Source of the DNA: Vicingaceae bacterium
GTDB lineage: Bacteria > Bacteroidota > Bacteroidia > Flavobacteriales_E > Vicingaceae
Assembly (NCBI GenBank): GCA_026003395.1
Contig: BPHE01000007.1
Span: 57,377-121,376, forward strand
Reading direction: 5' to 3'
Length of the DNA: 64,000 nucleotides
Each line of letters starts with the position of its first letter. The first letter of the stretch is position 1. A program made the position numbers and the translations under genes. Under the pieces are notes generated by a model that searched no databases, was not told the DNA's origin, and saw only the letters and a list, made by a program, of their open reading frames with translations. Shown here piece by piece: positions 25,465 through 35,561 of this stretch.

Positions 25465-26446
25465 AATTACCGCAGCCATCACCGCCGTCGGAGGATATGT
25501 TCCCGATTATGTTCTTTCCAACAAAGAGTTGGAAAAAATGGTCGATACCACTGACGAGTGGATTACAGAAAGAACCGGAATAAAAGAAAGGCGGATATTA
25601 AAAGGGGAAGGCAAGGGAGCTTCGGATCTTGCTGTTCCTGCCGTATTGGAATTATGCAAAAAACGTGGGATTTCTCCCTCGGAAATTGACTTATTGATCT
25701 GTTGCACGGTTACCGGTGATATGATTTTTCCTGCAACCGCAAATGTCATTTGCGATAAAATTGGAGCTACCAATGCTTTTGGATTTGATATTAATGCTGC
25801 TTGTTCGGGTTTTATTTATGGATTGGTCACGGGTGCTAAGTATGTTGAATCCGGAACTCATAAAAAAGTTGTAGTAGTGGGTGCCGATAAAATGTCGGCA
25901 ATTATCAATTATCAAGACAGGGCAACTTGCATTATTTTCGGTGACGGTGCCGGTGCTGTATTATTGGAACCCAATTACGAAGGATATGGCGTATTAGACA
26001 GCATTTTGCGAAGCGATGGGTCCGGCAGGCATTATCTACATCAAAAAGCCGGTGGCTCATGCAAACCACCCACACACGAAACCATTGATGCCAAAGAGCA
26101 TTATGTTTATCAAGAAGGTCGCACAGTTTTTAAGTTTGCCGTCACAAACATGGCGGATGTTTCAGCTGAAATCATGGAAAGGAACGGTCTAAAACCCGAT
26201 GATATTGCCTGGCTTGTTCCACATCAAGCCAATCTTAGAATCATCGATGCTACTGCCGAAAGGATGGGGTTACCTAAAGAGAAGGTAATGATCAACATTC
26301 ACAAATACGGAAATACTACTTCGGGAACCATACCTTTGTGTCTTTATGAATGGGAAAATCAATTGAAAAAAGGAGATAATCTGATTCTTTCTACTTTTGG
26401 AGGAGGTTTCACGTGGGGATCGGTTTACCTTAAGTGGGCCTACTAA
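25457..26446 (+). CDS. fabH: Beta-ketoacyl-ACP synthase III
   Basis: The 329-residue KAS III condenses acetyl-CoA (or a branched starter) with malonyl-ACP to start fatty acid synthesis. The catalytic triad is visible: Cys in [11 protein letters not shown], His in [11 protein letters not shown] and Asn in [13 protein letters not shown] at 25457 is chosen. The frame extends upstream into plsX, but [17 protein letters not shown] is the normal start. The eight-base overlap with plsX implies translational coupling. Confidence 0.97.
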   Translation: MNKITAAITAVGGYVPDYVLSNKELEKMVDTTDEWITERTGIKERRILKGEGKGASDLAVPAVLELCKKRGISPSEIDLLICCTVTGDMIFPATANVICDKIGATNAFGFDINAACSGFIYGLVTGAKYVESGTHKKVVVVGADKMSAIINYQDRATCIIFGDGAGAVLLEPNYEGYGVLDSILRSDGSGRHYLHQKAGGSCKPPTHETIDAKEHYVYQEGRTVFKFAVTNMADVSAEIMERNGLKPDDIAWLVPHQANLRIIDATAERMGLPKEKVMINIHKYGNTTSGTIPLCLYEWENQLKKGDNLILSTFGGGFTWGSVYLKWAY

Positions 26447-26481
26447 AAAAGAAATTTTTATTATTGCAAAAAATATCGCAT

Positions 26482-26991
26482 ATGAAATTAAACGAAATTC
26501 AAGATCTGATCAAATTTGTGGCAAAATCGGGCGTGAGTGAAGTTGAGCTCGAAACCAAAGATTTTAAAATCACCATCAAGGCTCAGCCCAAAGATAAAAA
26601 CAAAGCCACCGAACAAATTATTGTAACACAGGCGCCTGTTTCTCAGCAACCTGTCGTTGCCGCACCACAACCCATGGTGGCTCAAACACCCGCACCTGCT
26701 CCGGCACAACAACCACCCAAGCAAGAAACAAAAGAAAATCAATCCGGAAATCTCATTACCATCAAATCGCCTATGATTGGAACGTTTTATCGCAGACCTG
26801 CTCCGGACAAAGATCCTTTTGTTGAGGTAGGCAGTATTGTTAAGCCCGGCGATGTTTTATGTGTGATTGAAGCCATGAAACTTTTTAATGAAATAGAATC
26901 GGAAGTGTCCGGAAAAATAGTGAAAATATTGGTAGATGATGCTACACCTGTTGAGTATGATCAACCTTTGTTTTTAGTAGAACCTATCTAA
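26482..26991 (+). CDS. accB: Biotin carboxyl carrier protein of acetyl-CoA carboxylase
   Basis: The 169-residue protein has a short N-terminal domain (MKLNEIQDLIKFVAKSGVSE), a Pro/Ala/Gln-rich flexible linker (about 55-95) and a biotinyl domain. The modified lysine is in VIEAMKLFNEI (EAMKL rather than EAMKM, common in this phylum). It presents biotin to AccC and the carboxyltransferase. ATG at 26482 fits the family start. accC follows after nine bases. Confidence 0.97.
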   Translation: MKLNEIQDLIKFVAKSGVSEVELETKDFKITIKAQPKDKNKATEQIIVTQAPVSQQPVVAAPQPMVAQTPAPAPAQQPPKQETKENQSGNLITIKSPMIGTFYRRPAPDKDPFVEVGSIVKPGDVLCVIEAMKLFNEIESEVSGKIVKILVDDATPVEYDQPLFLVEPI

Positions 26992-27000
26992 TCAAAAAGT

Positions 27001-28347
27001 ATGTTTAAAAAAATTTTGATAGCCAATCGTGGCGAAATTGCCATGAGGGTGATCCGTACTTGCAAAGAAATGGGCATCAAAACCGTGGTTGTATATTCAA
27101 CTGCCGATAGAGACAGCTTGCCGGTCCGGTTTGCCGATGAAGCCGTTTGTATTGGTCCACCGCAAAGCAAACTTTCGTATCTCAACATAGCCAATATTAT
27201 TGCGGCAGCAGAAATTACCAATGCCGATGCCATCCATCCCGGGTATGGGTTTTTGTCGGAAAATGCCAAGTTTTCAAAAATTTGCAAAGAACACGGAATA
27301 AAATTTATTGGCTCTACCCCCGAACAGATTGAAGCCATGGGAGATAAAGCCACGGCCAAAGCTACAATGAAAAAAGCCGGAGTGCCCGTGATTCCCGGCT
27401 CTGATGGTGTTATAAACAGTTTGGGAGAAGCCAAGGAAATTGCCAAAGAAATAAAATACCCCGTCATTCTTAAAGCTACTGCCGGAGGTGGAGGTAAGGG
27501 GATGCGTGTGGTTTGGGATGAAGAAGAACTCGAATCGGCATGGAATCAAGCCAGGAAGGAAGCCGAAGCGGCTTTTGGCAACGACGGCATCTATATGGAA
27601 AAGTTTATTGAAGAACCTCGTCATATTGAAATTCAAATCGCCGGTGACCAATACGGCAAAGCATGTCACCTTTCCGAAAGGGATTGTTCCATTCAAAGAA
27701 GACACCAAAAATTGGTGGAAGAAACTCCGTCTCCTTTTATGACCCCCGAACTAAGAAAAAAAATGGGAGAAGCAGCGGTCAAAGCTTGCGAGTATATTGG
27801 TTATGAAGGTGTAGGTACAATTGAGTTTCTTGTCGATAAAGACCGCAATTTCTATTTCATGGAAATGAATACACGTATTCAGGTAGAGCATACCATTACC
27901 GAAGAGGTCATCAACTACGATTTGGTCAAAGAACAGATCAAAATAGCGGCCGGTGTGCCTATTTCCGGAAAAAACTATGAACCATTGTTACACTCTATTG
28001 AGTGCCGGATAAATGCTGAGGATCCTTTCAATAATTTTGCCCCTTCGCCCGGTAAAATTACTAATTATCATGCTCCGGGAGGTCATGGTGTCAGAATCGA
28101 CACTCATGTGTATGCCGGTTATGTCATTCCTCCCTACTATGATTCGATGATTTCAAAATTAATTACGGTGGCTCAAACGCGCGAAGAAGCCATCAGTAAA
28201 ATGGAAAGAGCTCTTGAAGAATACATCATAGAAGGAGTGAAAACTACCATTCCTTTCCATCAGGCATTGATGAAAAACAAAGATTTTCTCAAAGGAAATT
28301 TTACCACCAAGTTTTTAGAAACTTTTGATTTCGGACAGAAAAAATAA
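27001..28347 (+). CDS. accC: Biotin carboxylase subunit of acetyl-CoA carboxylase
   Basis: The 448-residue ATP-grasp enzyme carboxylates the biotin on AccB. Visible: N-terminal [17 protein letters not shown], the ATP-binding glycine loop [14 protein letters not shown], the catalytic segment [19 protein letters not shown], and the C-terminal domain with ECRINAEDP. Length is standard. Last gene of the fatty-acid operon, followed by a strong terminator. Confidence 0.98.
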   Translation: MFKKILIANRGEIAMRVIRTCKEMGIKTVVVYSTADRDSLPVRFADEAVCIGPPQSKLSYLNIANIIAAAEITNADAIHPGYGFLSENAKFSKICKEHGIKFIGSTPEQIEAMGDKATAKATMKKAGVPVIPGSDGVINSLGEAKEIAKEIKYPVILKATAGGGGKGMRVVWDEEELESAWNQARKEAEAAFGNDGIYMEKFIEEPRHIEIQIAGDQYGKACHLSERDCSIQRRHQKLVEETPSPFMTPELRKKMGEAAVKACEYIGYEGVGTIEFLVDKDRNFYFMEMNTRIQVEHTITEEVINYDLVKEQIKIAAGVPISGKNYEPLLHSIECRINAEDPFNNFAPSPGKITNYHAPGGHGVRIDTHVYAGYVIPPYYDSMISKLITVAQTREEAISKMERALEEYIIEGVKTTIPFHQALMKNKDFLKGNFTTKFLETFDFGQKK

Positions 28348-28404
28348 TACAAGGCGATCCGGTTGATTTTTTTGGTCAATGAAAACCTTTTAAAATTGAA
28401 ATGG

Positions 28405-28429
28405 CCGGTCAATTTTGACCGGTTTTTTT
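28405..28429 (+). terminator. Rho-independent terminator after accC
   Basis: CCGGTCAA/TTGACCGG stem with a tight loop followed by seven T residues. Ends the lipid operon. Confidence 0.9.
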
Positions 28430-28480
28430 GTCGGTTTGTTCAAATAATTTTCGAATGAACAGAAATCCCAAAGTTTACAT

Positions 28481-28488
28481 TAACTTTG
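28481..28488 (+). promoter_or_regulatory. -7 promoter element of metG
   Basis: TAACTTTG fits TAnnTTTG, 27 bases before the metG ATG. The -33 box is not evident. Confidence 0.4.
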
Positions 28489-28515
28489 CCGGTAAATATT
28501 GTTTAGAATACTACA

Positions 28516-30555
28516 ATGACCGAAAAAAAAAACAATAGAAAACTTGTTACTGCTGCGCTGATTTATGCCAATGGCCCTATTCATATTGGACATTTGGCAG
28601 GTTGTTATTTGCCTGCGGATGTATATGTAAGGTTTTTAAAATTGAAGGGAGAGGATGTTTTATTTGTTTCAGGCACGGATGAACACGGAGTCCCGATTAC
28701 TTTAAAAGCAAAAAAAGAAAATATTTCTCCTCAAGATGTCATAGACAAGTATTATACAATCATTCATGACAGCTTCAGAGATTTTGGGATAGAATTTGAC
28801 GTCTTTTCACGAACATCGATGCCTGTCCATCATGATTTTTCTCAAGAATTTTTTCTTGAACTTTATAAAAAAGGAATATTTCAAGAAATCGAAACAGAAC
28901 AGTTTTTTGATGAAGAGGCCCAACAATTTTTAGCTGACAGATATATTCAAGGCACATGTCCGAAATGTGGTTATGAAAAGGCCTATGGAGACCAATGCGA
29001 AAAATGCGGATCCACTTTAAATCCAACCGATTTAATCAATCCTGTGTCGGTACTAACCGGGAAAAAGCCGGTTTTGAAGAAAACAAAAAACTGGTATTTG
29101 CCTTTGGATAAATTTCAAGATAAGCTCGAGGAATATGTCGAATCACACAAAAATGATTGGAAAATAAATGTATATGGGCAATGTAAAAGTTGGTTGCAAC
29201 AAGGTCTGCAACCCAGAGCCATGACCAGAGATCTCGACTGGGGTGTTAAAGTACCTTTGCCCGGTTATGATGGCAAGGTTCTATATGTTTGGTTTGATGC
29301 ACCTTTGGGATATATTTCCTTTACAAAAAATCATCTCCCCAATCAATGGGAAAACTATTGGAAAGCATCAGAGAGTGAGATAATACATTTTATAGGAAAA
29401 GACAATATCGTTTTTCATTGTTTGATTTTTCCTGCAATGTTGATGGCTCACGGGGGATATCAATTGCCTTCGAATGTGCCGGCAATGGAATTTATGAACC
29501 TTGAAGGGCAAAAAATTTCCACTTCTCGCAATTGGGCTGTCTGGTTACACGAATACCTGCAAGATTTTCCCGGAAAACAAGACGAACTACGATATGTCTT
29601 ATTGTCGCAAATGCCGGAAACCTCCGATAGCGAATTTACCTGGAAAGATTATCAGGCAAAAGTCAACAACGAACTTGTTGCCATTTTGGGCAATTTGGTC
29701 AATAGGGTGATGGTTTTGATGCATAAATATTTTCATGGAAAAATAGAAACCGGTCAACAATATCTCGATTTTGTCAATGAGGATTTAAAAAAGGTTGTGT
29801 CCGACGGATATGATTCTTTGGAAAAATCATTGTCTAAATTTAAATTTCGTCAGGGCCTTCAAGATGTAATGGATGTGGCAAGGCAAATCAACAAGTTTCT
29901 GTCTGACCACGAGCCATGGAAAACGTTTGCGTCGAATCCCGGTCAAACGCGCGATGTACTTCAAGACGCCTTGCTGGGAATTGCCCATTTGGCATGTTTG
30001 ACAGAACCTTTTTTGCCTTTTACTTCCAAAAAAATGTATGAAATGTTAAATTTGCAACCCTGTAAAAGTTTTAATGAACCAGTACTTATTCCGAATGGAC
30101 ATCAATTGAATGCCAATAAGTTGTTGTTTGAGAAAATTACGGATGATATGATTGAAAATCAAATACAAAAACTGAAAAAAACGATACAAGATCCATCTGA
30201 ACATACTAACAAAAGCGAAACCTCTGAATCCTTCTGTGAATTTGACGATTTTGCCAAAATTTCACTCAAAACGGGCAAAATTTTGGAAGCATCAAAACAC
30301 CCGCAAGCTGACAAATTACTGGTGTTGAAAGTAGATACCGGTGAAAAAATCAGAACCATTGTGTCCGGCATTGCAAATTATTATACACCGGAATCCTTAC
30401 CGGGTAAAGATGTTGTGGTAGTTGCAAATCTTAAACCGCGTAAGCTGAGAGGTATCGAATCAGAAGGAATGATTCTGATGGCCGAAGATAAAAGCGGTCG
30501 TTTGGTGTTTGTCTCTCCCGAATCATCAATCGATCCGGGGGCTAACGTCAGATAA
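28516..30555 (+). CDS. metG: Methionyl-tRNA synthetase with C-terminal tRNA-binding domain
   Basis: This 679-residue class Ia synthetase has the HIGH motif (HIGHLAG), a zinc knuckle pair (CPKCG and CEKCG, about residues 155-175), the variant KMSKS loop KISTSRNW usual in Bacteroidota, and an anticodon-binding helical domain. Its C-terminal Trbp111-like OB domain (about 575-679; FAKISLKTGKILEASKHPQA) dimerises the enzyme and helps hold tRNA. Monocistronic by position, with a tRNA-Arg five bases downstream. Confidence 0.98.
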   Translation: MTEKKNNRKLVTAALIYANGPIHIGHLAGCYLPADVYVRFLKLKGEDVLFVSGTDEHGVPITLKAKKENISPQDVIDKYYTIIHDSFRDFGIEFDVFSRTSMPVHHDFSQEFFLELYKKGIFQEIETEQFFDEEAQQFLADRYIQGTCPKCGYEKAYGDQCEKCGSTLNPTDLINPVSVLTGKKPVLKKTKNWYLPLDKFQDKLEEYVESHKNDWKINVYGQCKSWLQQGLQPRAMTRDLDWGVKVPLPGYDGKVLYVWFDAPLGYISFTKNHLPNQWENYWKASESEIIHFIGKDNIVFHCLIFPAMLMAHGGYQLPSNVPAMEFMNLEGQKISTSRNWAVWLHEYLQDFPGKQDELRYVLLSQMPETSDSEFTWKDYQAKVNNELVAILGNLVNRVMVLMHKYFHGKIETGQQYLDFVNEDLKKVVSDGYDSLEKSLSKFKFRQGLQDVMDVARQINKFLSDHEPWKTFASNPGQTRDVLQDALLGIAHLACLTEPFLPFTSKKMYEMLNLQPCKSFNEPVLIPNGHQLNANKLLFEKITDDMIENQIQKLKKTIQDPSEHTNKSETSESFCEFDDFAKISLKTGKILEASKHPQADKLLVLKVDTGEKIRTIVSGIANYYTPESLPGKDVVVVANLKPRKLRGIESEGMILMAEDKSGRLVFVSPESSIDPGANVR

Positions 30556-30560
30556 AATTT

Positions 30561-30632
30561 GGTTCCGTAGTTCAATGGATAGAACGGGAGTTTCCTAAAC
30601 TCTAAATGCAGGTTCGATTCCTGCCGGAACCA
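30561..30632 (+). tRNA. tRNA-Arg (CCU anticodon)
   Basis: This 72-base cloverleaf has acceptor GGTTCCG/CGGAACC, D-arm GTTC/GAAC, anticodon stem GGAGT/ACTCT (one G-U) with loop TTCCTAA, and T-arm GCAGG/CCTGC. Discriminator A; CCA not encoded. Reads AGG codons. Directly after metG and upstream of the CCA-adding enzyme gene. Confidence 0.95.
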
Positions 30633-30678
30633 CTTTTTTATGATTTACCTGAAAAAATAATTTACTTTTTGAAAACCT

Positions 30679-30686
30679 TAATTTTG
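30679..30686 (+). promoter_or_regulatory. -7 promoter element of the CCA-transferase gene
   Basis: TAATTTTG fits TAnnTTTG, 15 bases before the ATG at 30701. No spaced -33 TTTG was found. Confidence 0.35.
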
Positions 30687-30700
30687 CACAAACCTGACAA

Positions 30701-32179
30701 ATGAAAATCGATACAACCGCATTACAATTGCCAATAATACAAAAAGTGGCTGCTTTAGCCGCAAAAAATAAAGTTGATGTTTATATTGTTGGTGGTTATG
30801 TCAGGGATTTTCTATTGAAACGAAATTACAAGAAAGACATTGATTTTATGGTGGTGGGCGATGGCCCCGGATTTGCCGCTCTGGTGGCCTCTGAGTTAGG
30901 AATAAAAGAGGTGAATATTTTTAAGAATTTCGGCACGGCGATGTTTCATTACGATGGAATGGATATAGAGTTTGTGGGGTCAAGAAAAGAATCTTATTCC
31001 AAAAACTCAAGAAAACCAAAGGTCGATCCGGGAACTCTCGAAGACGATCTCAAAAGAAGAGATTTTACCATCAATGCCATGGCCGTATCGTTGAAAGAAG
31101 AAACATGGGGAGAAATTGTCGATTTGTTCAATGGCTTGGAAGATCTGAAAAATAAAATTATTCGAACACCCCTTGATCCAAATGTCACTTTCAGTGATGA
31201 TCCTTTGCGAATGATGCGTGCAGTCAGGTTTGCGACACAATTGGACTTTGAATTGCATCCCGAAACATTTCAGGCCATTAAAACAAACAAAGAAAGATTG
31301 AAAATTATCAGTCGTGAGCGAATTACCGACGAACTGAACAAGATTATTTTATCTCCTAAACCATCTAAAGGATTTATATACTTGTATCAGACAGGACTTT
31401 TGGAAATTATTCTACCGGAATTATGCCGTTTACAAGGTGTGGAATCCATTGACAACAAAATGCACAAAGATAATTTTTACCATACCCTGGAAGTGCTCGA
31501 CAATATCTCAAAACATACCGAAAATCTTTGGTTGCGCTGGGCAGCTCTATTACACGACATAGGCAAAGCGCCCACAAAAAAATTCGAACCCGGACACGGT
31601 TGGACTTTTCATGGACATGAAGAAGTCGGCGCCCGTATGGTACCGGCCATATTTAAGCGTTTAAAACTTCCATTGGACCAAAAAATGCGTTACGTCGAAA
31701 AGTTGGTTCGCATGCATTTGCGTCCTATTGCTTTGGTAAATGACAACGTGACTGACTCGGCTGTGAGACGTTTGATTTATGATGCAGGAGATGATTTGGA
31801 TGACTTAATGACATTATGCAGAGCCGATGTGACTTCTAAAAACCCTGTTAAAAGGAAAAAATATTCCGAAAATTTCGACAAAGTAATTCGTAAAATTCAA
31901 GAAGTTGAAGAAAAAGATCAAATCAGGAATTTTAAACCGGTGCTTGATGGCCATGTCATCATGAAAATTTTCGGATTAAAACCGGGGAAAGAAATTGGCA
32001 TTTTGAAAAACCGATTGAAAGATGCCGTTCTTGATGGAAAAATAAAAAATGAATTTGACCAGGCATATGATTTTGTGGTTGAAGAAGCCGAAAAACAAGG
32101 GCTAAAACCGTTACTCTCAAAAGAAGAAGCAGGTAATTTGATTTTGCAACATAATTCCGAATCCTCTAATGATTCGTAA
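30701..32179 (+). CDS. CCA-adding tRNA nucleotidyltransferase with HD domain
   Basis: This 492-residue class II nucleotidyltransferase has the head motif VYIVGGYVRDFLL with the metal-binding pair in KDIDFMVVG (DxD), RRDFTINAMAVSL, and the RNA-binding neck (SDDPLRMMRAVRFATQ). An HD phosphohydrolase domain (LLHDIGKAPTK, about residues 285-400) follows. It adds or repairs the 3' CCA of tRNAs. Both tRNA genes in this window lack an encoded CCA, so the enzyme should be needed for their maturation. mutY follows after nine bases, an apparent two-gene unit. Confidence 0.93.
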   Translation: MKIDTTALQLPIIQKVAALAAKNKVDVYIVGGYVRDFLLKRNYKKDIDFMVVGDGPGFAALVASELGIKEVNIFKNFGTAMFHYDGMDIEFVGSRKESYSKNSRKPKVDPGTLEDDLKRRDFTINAMAVSLKEETWGEIVDLFNGLEDLKNKIIRTPLDPNVTFSDDPLRMMRAVRFATQLDFELHPETFQAIKTNKERLKIISRERITDELNKIILSPKPSKGFIYLYQTGLLEIILPELCRLQGVESIDNKMHKDNFYHTLEVLDNISKHTENLWLRWAALLHDIGKAPTKKFEPGHGWTFHGHEEVGARMVPAIFKRLKLPLDQKMRYVEKLVRMHLRPIALVNDNVTDSAVRRLIYDAGDDLDDLMTLCRADVTSKNPVKRKKYSENFDKVIRKIQEVEEKDQIRNFKPVLDGHVIMKIFGLKPGKEIGILKNRLKDAVLDGKIKNEFDQAYDFVVEEAEKQGLKPLLSKEEAGNLILQHNSESSNDS

Positions 32180-32188
32180 GTTTTTCTC

Positions 32189-33178
32189 ATGGAGATTTCA
32201 TCCAAAATTATCGAATGGTTCGAACAAAATAAAAGGGATTTGCCTTGGAGGCAAACAAAAGATCCTTACAAAATTTGGATCAGTGAGATAATCCTTCAAC
32301 AAACACGTGTTAACCAAGGATTAGGGTATTATCTTCGGTTTTTGGAAAGATTTCCTGATTTACAATCTTTGGCAACTTCAGACAGAGATGATGTGATGAA
32401 GATGTGGGAAGGGCTGGGATATTACTCTCGTGCCAAAAACCTGCATGAGGGAGCAAAACAAATTTATTTTGACAGAAACGGCCAATGGCCCGGTAATTTT
32501 CATGAATGGTTAAAAATAAAAGGTGTGGGAAGGTACACGGCGGCTGCCATCAGTTCATTATGCTATGGTGAAAAAGTGCCTGTGGTAGACGGGAATGTTT
32601 ATCGGGTTATTTCGAGAATTTTTGGAGTTGCCGACGATATTTCGTCTAATGCCGCCTATAAACGTTATTTTCTTTTGGCTTACCAATTCATGGGCAATCA
32701 AAATTCTGCAAGTTTTAACGAAGCGATGATGGAACTTGGTGCAATGGTCTGCCTCCCCTCCCAACCGGTATGTATAAAGTGTCCGGTAACCCGGTATTGT
32801 TTTGCCTATACATTCAATGCCTATAAGGTACTTCCTTTTTCTAAGAAAAAAAACAAACCGGTTATTGAGGAAATCTATTATGCATTGATTGAAAGAGATA
32901 AAAAAATTGCTTTGGTAAAAAGGGATGATAGTTCCATTTGGAAAGGATTATGGGAATTACCCAGAATTTCCGGTGAAATTGCGAACAATGCTTACATCCT
33001 TTCAAAAACCACTCATTTATTGACTCATAAAAAACTTAACATAGGTTTTTATAAGCTGATGGTAGAAGATTTGCCAAAGAATATAGAAAATTCATTAGTT
33101 TGGAAAAATAAATCCGGATTAAAAAAGTTGGCCTTTCCAAAACCGGTCAAAGAATTTTTAACCCAATATTTATTGTGA
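32189..33178 (+). CDS. mutY: A/G-specific adenine DNA glycosylase
   Basis: The 329-residue protein removes adenine mispaired with 8-oxoguanine. It has an HhH-GPD fold (KIKGVGRYTAAAISS, catalytic Asp in VPVVDGNVYRV, Glu in SEIILQQTRV) and an iron-sulfur loop C-x6-C-x2-C-x5-C (CLPSQPVCIKCPVTRYC). The C-terminal NUDIX-like 8-oxoG recognition domain (about 235-329) includes IWKGLWELP. Complete and of normal length. Confidence 0.96.
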   Translation: MEISSKIIEWFEQNKRDLPWRQTKDPYKIWISEIILQQTRVNQGLGYYLRFLERFPDLQSLATSDRDDVMKMWEGLGYYSRAKNLHEGAKQIYFDRNGQWPGNFHEWLKIKGVGRYTAAAISSLCYGEKVPVVDGNVYRVISRIFGVADDISSNAAYKRYFLLAYQFMGNQNSASFNEAMMELGAMVCLPSQPVCIKCPVTRYCFAYTFNAYKVLPFSKKKNKPVIEEIYYALIERDKKIALVKRDDSSIWKGLWELPRISGEIANNAYILSKTTHLLTHKKLNIGFYKLMVEDLPKNIENSLVWKNKSGLKKLAFPKPVKEFLTQYLL

Positions 33179-33230
33179 AATAAAAGAAATCTTTTGTTTT
33201 CAGTAAACCCGTTTGTTAAAAAAAGGAAGT

Positions 33231-33665
33231 TTATTTTTTATACCCGACAACTATTGATACACACCCTTGTGGAACCAATTCATCAGGGTTATTTTGGGCC
33301 AATGCAAAAACCTGAATGATTAAATCTTGCGTTTGATTTACTTTAAATTCAAAAAAATTAACGTCTTCTTCCTTGCTGTCAAAGATAACTTTTCTGTCTT
33401 TGTCAAGTACTTTGAACCGGACTTTTTTGATCACATCCTGGTGGCACACAAATAACTTGTATTGAATGCCCTTTTGAAAGGTCATCTCCACTTCGCCTGC
33501 TCCTCCGGGAACAAACACATCACCTAAATATTTTCCGGTAAAGATATAGGGCTGCAGTTGGGGCAAGCAGTTTTTTTTGGTAAATGTCTTGCACTGGGAA
33601 AAAGATTTTGATGAAATAAACAGAAAACAAGACAGAATGAAAATAATTTTATACTGCATATTCAA
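33231..33665 (-). CDS. Conserved exported protein of unknown function
   Basis: The 144-residue protein has a signal peptide (YKIIFILSCFLFISSKSFSQ) and a mature part that looks beta-rich. It has a few cysteines (QCKTF, NCLPQL, VCHQDV, GCVSIV) that could form disulfides in the periplasm. I do not recognise a domain. It follows the lipoprotein gene at 33671 by five bases on the same strand, so the two are probably co-transcribed. Confidence 0.65.
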   Translation of the reverse strand: MNMQYKIIFILSCFLFISSKSFSQCKTFTKKNCLPQLQPYIFTGKYLGDVFVPGGAGEVEMTFQKGIQYKLFVCHQDVIKKVRFKVLDKDRKVIFDSKEEDVNFFEFKVNQTQDLIIQVFALAQNNPDELVPQGCVSIVVGYKK

Positions 33666-33670
33666 ATGAT

Positions 33671-34588
33671 TTATAGAGATACTATTTTGTTTCTTACATT
33701 TTTAATGGCTTCGTGTAATTGTTTGATGTCATCCAATGTGTATTGGAGCGTTTTAGTACCGCCAATCTCAGCAATACCATCGGCATTTTTTTCTGTTACA
33801 ACGGTAGAAGTAATGACATATTCAATATTTTTATATGCGTTCTCAACAGGTTGCAACCATTCCAATATTTTTCCAATGTCGCTGTCATTGGAAAAAGTAT
33901 TTAACAATTCTATCAAATGATTGAATGACAATTTTTGTTCTGCCAAACGGTCTTGTATCTCTTTTGTTTTATCCGGTCTTAGCAAAGCAATAGAAGTACC
34001 AATATACATTCCTTCTATCCATCCGGCAGCCAAAACAAGAGCAGAAACTTCCTGTCTTTGGTTATCGTTCAAATATGCATTGACCGACCAATATGTTTCA
34101 GCAACTACTTGATTCAAAGTATCTTTATTACCGAGATTTCTTTCAAGTTTTTCTATAACTTCTTGAGGAACAGCGGCAGCGATATCTAAGTTTTGAGCTA
34201 AAATTTTGCTTGCTCCCATGTAATAAATACTTTGTTGTGGTTTGTTAAATACAGCAGCAAAACTCATATCAGCACCATAAACACCAAGATTTAATGCCTG
34301 AGAAAAAGTGGTGTTATATTTTTGCGCCCGAAGATAATCGTGCATGATTTTTTCCGGGTAAGTCAGACCAGATTGTTCAAATGCTATAGCCATTTCTATA
34401 GGAGAAGGCAATGTTTTGAAAATTTTTAAAACCTTTTCGAGACGAACAGAATCTTTTGAATCAAAACTACCTATTGAATCAACACTTTCATCAGGATTAA
34501 CATTATCCTTTTGCAGGTCGTTTTTACAGGAAAATATAAATAATGCTCCCAAAGCAATAATGTAAAAAACAAAAAAATTTCTTTTCAT
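33671..34588 (-). CDS. Putative lipoprotein of unknown function
   Basis: The 305-residue protein has a lipoprotein signal (hydrophobic FYIIALGALFIFSC with lipobox Cys near residue 21) and a Ser/Asp-rich tether (ESVDSIGSFDSKDS). A mainly helical domain follows (LPSPIEMAIAFEQSGLTY, NLGVYGADMSFAAVF, LVLAAGWIEGMYIGTS). No enzymatic motif was found. It is probably anchored in the outer or inner membrane facing the periplasm. First gene of a two-gene minus-strand unit with a recognisable promoter, divergent from a barrel protein. Confidence 0.65.
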   Translation of the reverse strand: MKRNFFVFYIIALGALFIFSCKNDLQKDNVNPDESVDSIGSFDSKDSVRLEKVLKIFKTLPSPIEMAIAFEQSGLTYPEKIMHDYLRAQKYNTTFSQALNLGVYGADMSFAAVFNKPQQSIYYMGASKILAQNLDIAAAVPQEVIEKLERNLGNKDTLNQVVAETYWSVNAYLNDNQRQEVSALVLAAGWIEGMYIGTSIALLRPDKTKEIQDRLAEQKLSFNHLIELLNTFSNDSDIGKILEWLQPVENAYKNIEYVITSTVVTEKNADGIAEIGGTKTLQYTLDDIKQLHEAIKNVRNKIVSL

Positions 34589-34608
34589 TTGCTATAAAAA
34601 TTGTCAAG

Positions 34609-34639
34609 CAAATGTAAAAAAAATCATTTCTTTTTGAAA
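34609..34639 (-). promoter_or_regulatory. Promoter of the lipoprotein gene pair
   Basis: On the minus strand a TTTC (-33, one mismatch to TTTG), 19 bases, then TACATTTG (-7) fit the Bacteroidota promoter. The start codon is about 14 bases beyond the predicted transcript start. Confidence 0.45.
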
Positions 34640-34649
34640 AATTCATCTT

Positions 34650-35453
34650 ATGCGCTTAAATATAAAGTCAAGCTTGTTTTTTTTGATGTTAAGTTCAATT
34701 CATCTGTCCGCACAGGTATTACATACCGAAAATTTCAATGTAATATTGGATACAACACAAGTTTTAAAAGGTGAATTTAATCCGTTTTTACGTTATAGAA
34801 ATTTAAAAAACGATTTAATTGAATTAGAAAATATTTCTGATTTGTCCTTCAGATTAAAAAAGCATGGCTTGACTCTTGCCAATAAGATAGAATATAGTGT
34901 TTTTGGAAAAGAAAAAATTTTAAGCGGAGGATTTGTATACATCGAATATGTAAACATACATTATAAAAGAAAAATAGAATATGAGCCAAATATTCAGATT
35001 CATTGGCACAATCCAAGAGGCATGGAAAATAAATATGCCGGTGGCATAAACTTTCGTATTAGATTTTTGTCAGATAATACTACCGGAATGTATTCAGGAT
35101 TGGGTGTGTTATATGAATTCGAACGCTGGAATTATTCCGGAGTCGCAGAAGAGTTGCAACCGGTCAACCCTCAAACAATAGAGGTGAAAAGATCCAGAGC
35201 AAACATGTATTTTAGTTTTAAAAAAGATATCATCAAACCAAAAATCGGAGTAGATGTAAGCGTTTATTATCAACCATTTTTGGGTGCTCCTTTAAATTCT
35301 TACCGTTTGGCCGGAAGCTTTGAAATAGTGTTTAAATTGACAAATCATGTTGGTTTCCGGATTTTATATCAAAACATATATGATTCTCGTCCGATAGTAC
35401 CTATCGATAAACTATTTCATGATTACAGAACAAGTTTGAGCATTTCTTTTTAG
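34650..35453 (+). CDS. Probable outer-membrane beta-barrel protein (DUF481-like appearance)
   Basis: The 267-residue protein has a signal peptide (SSLFFLMLSSIHLSAQ) and about ten amphipathic strands with aromatic girdles (GGINFRIRFLSDNT, YSGLGVLYEFERWNYSG, VGFRILYQNIYDSRPIV). It ends in Phe (TSLSISF), the usual BAM recognition signal. It resembles salt-induced/DUF481-type barrels, but homology is not certain. Divergent from the lipoprotein gene. Confidence 0.6.
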   Translation: MRLNIKSSLFFLMLSSIHLSAQVLHTENFNVILDTTQVLKGEFNPFLRYRNLKNDLIELENISDLSFRLKKHGLTLANKIEYSVFGKEKILSGGFVYIEYVNIHYKRKIEYEPNIQIHWHNPRGMENKYAGGINFRIRFLSDNTTGMYSGLGVLYEFERWNYSGVAEELQPVNPQTIEVKRSRANMYFSFKKDIIKPKIGVDVSVYYQPFLGAPLNSYRLAGSFEIVFKLTNHVGFRILYQNIYDSRPIVPIDKLFHDYRTSLSISF

Positions 35454-35561
35454 AAAAGTCAATTTGTCGTTTTATTATAAAATGCAATAGAAACTAATTC
35501 GATATTTGGTTTCAATTTTTATTTTTTTTATTTTTATTGCATAAATGTTAAAATTATTCCT

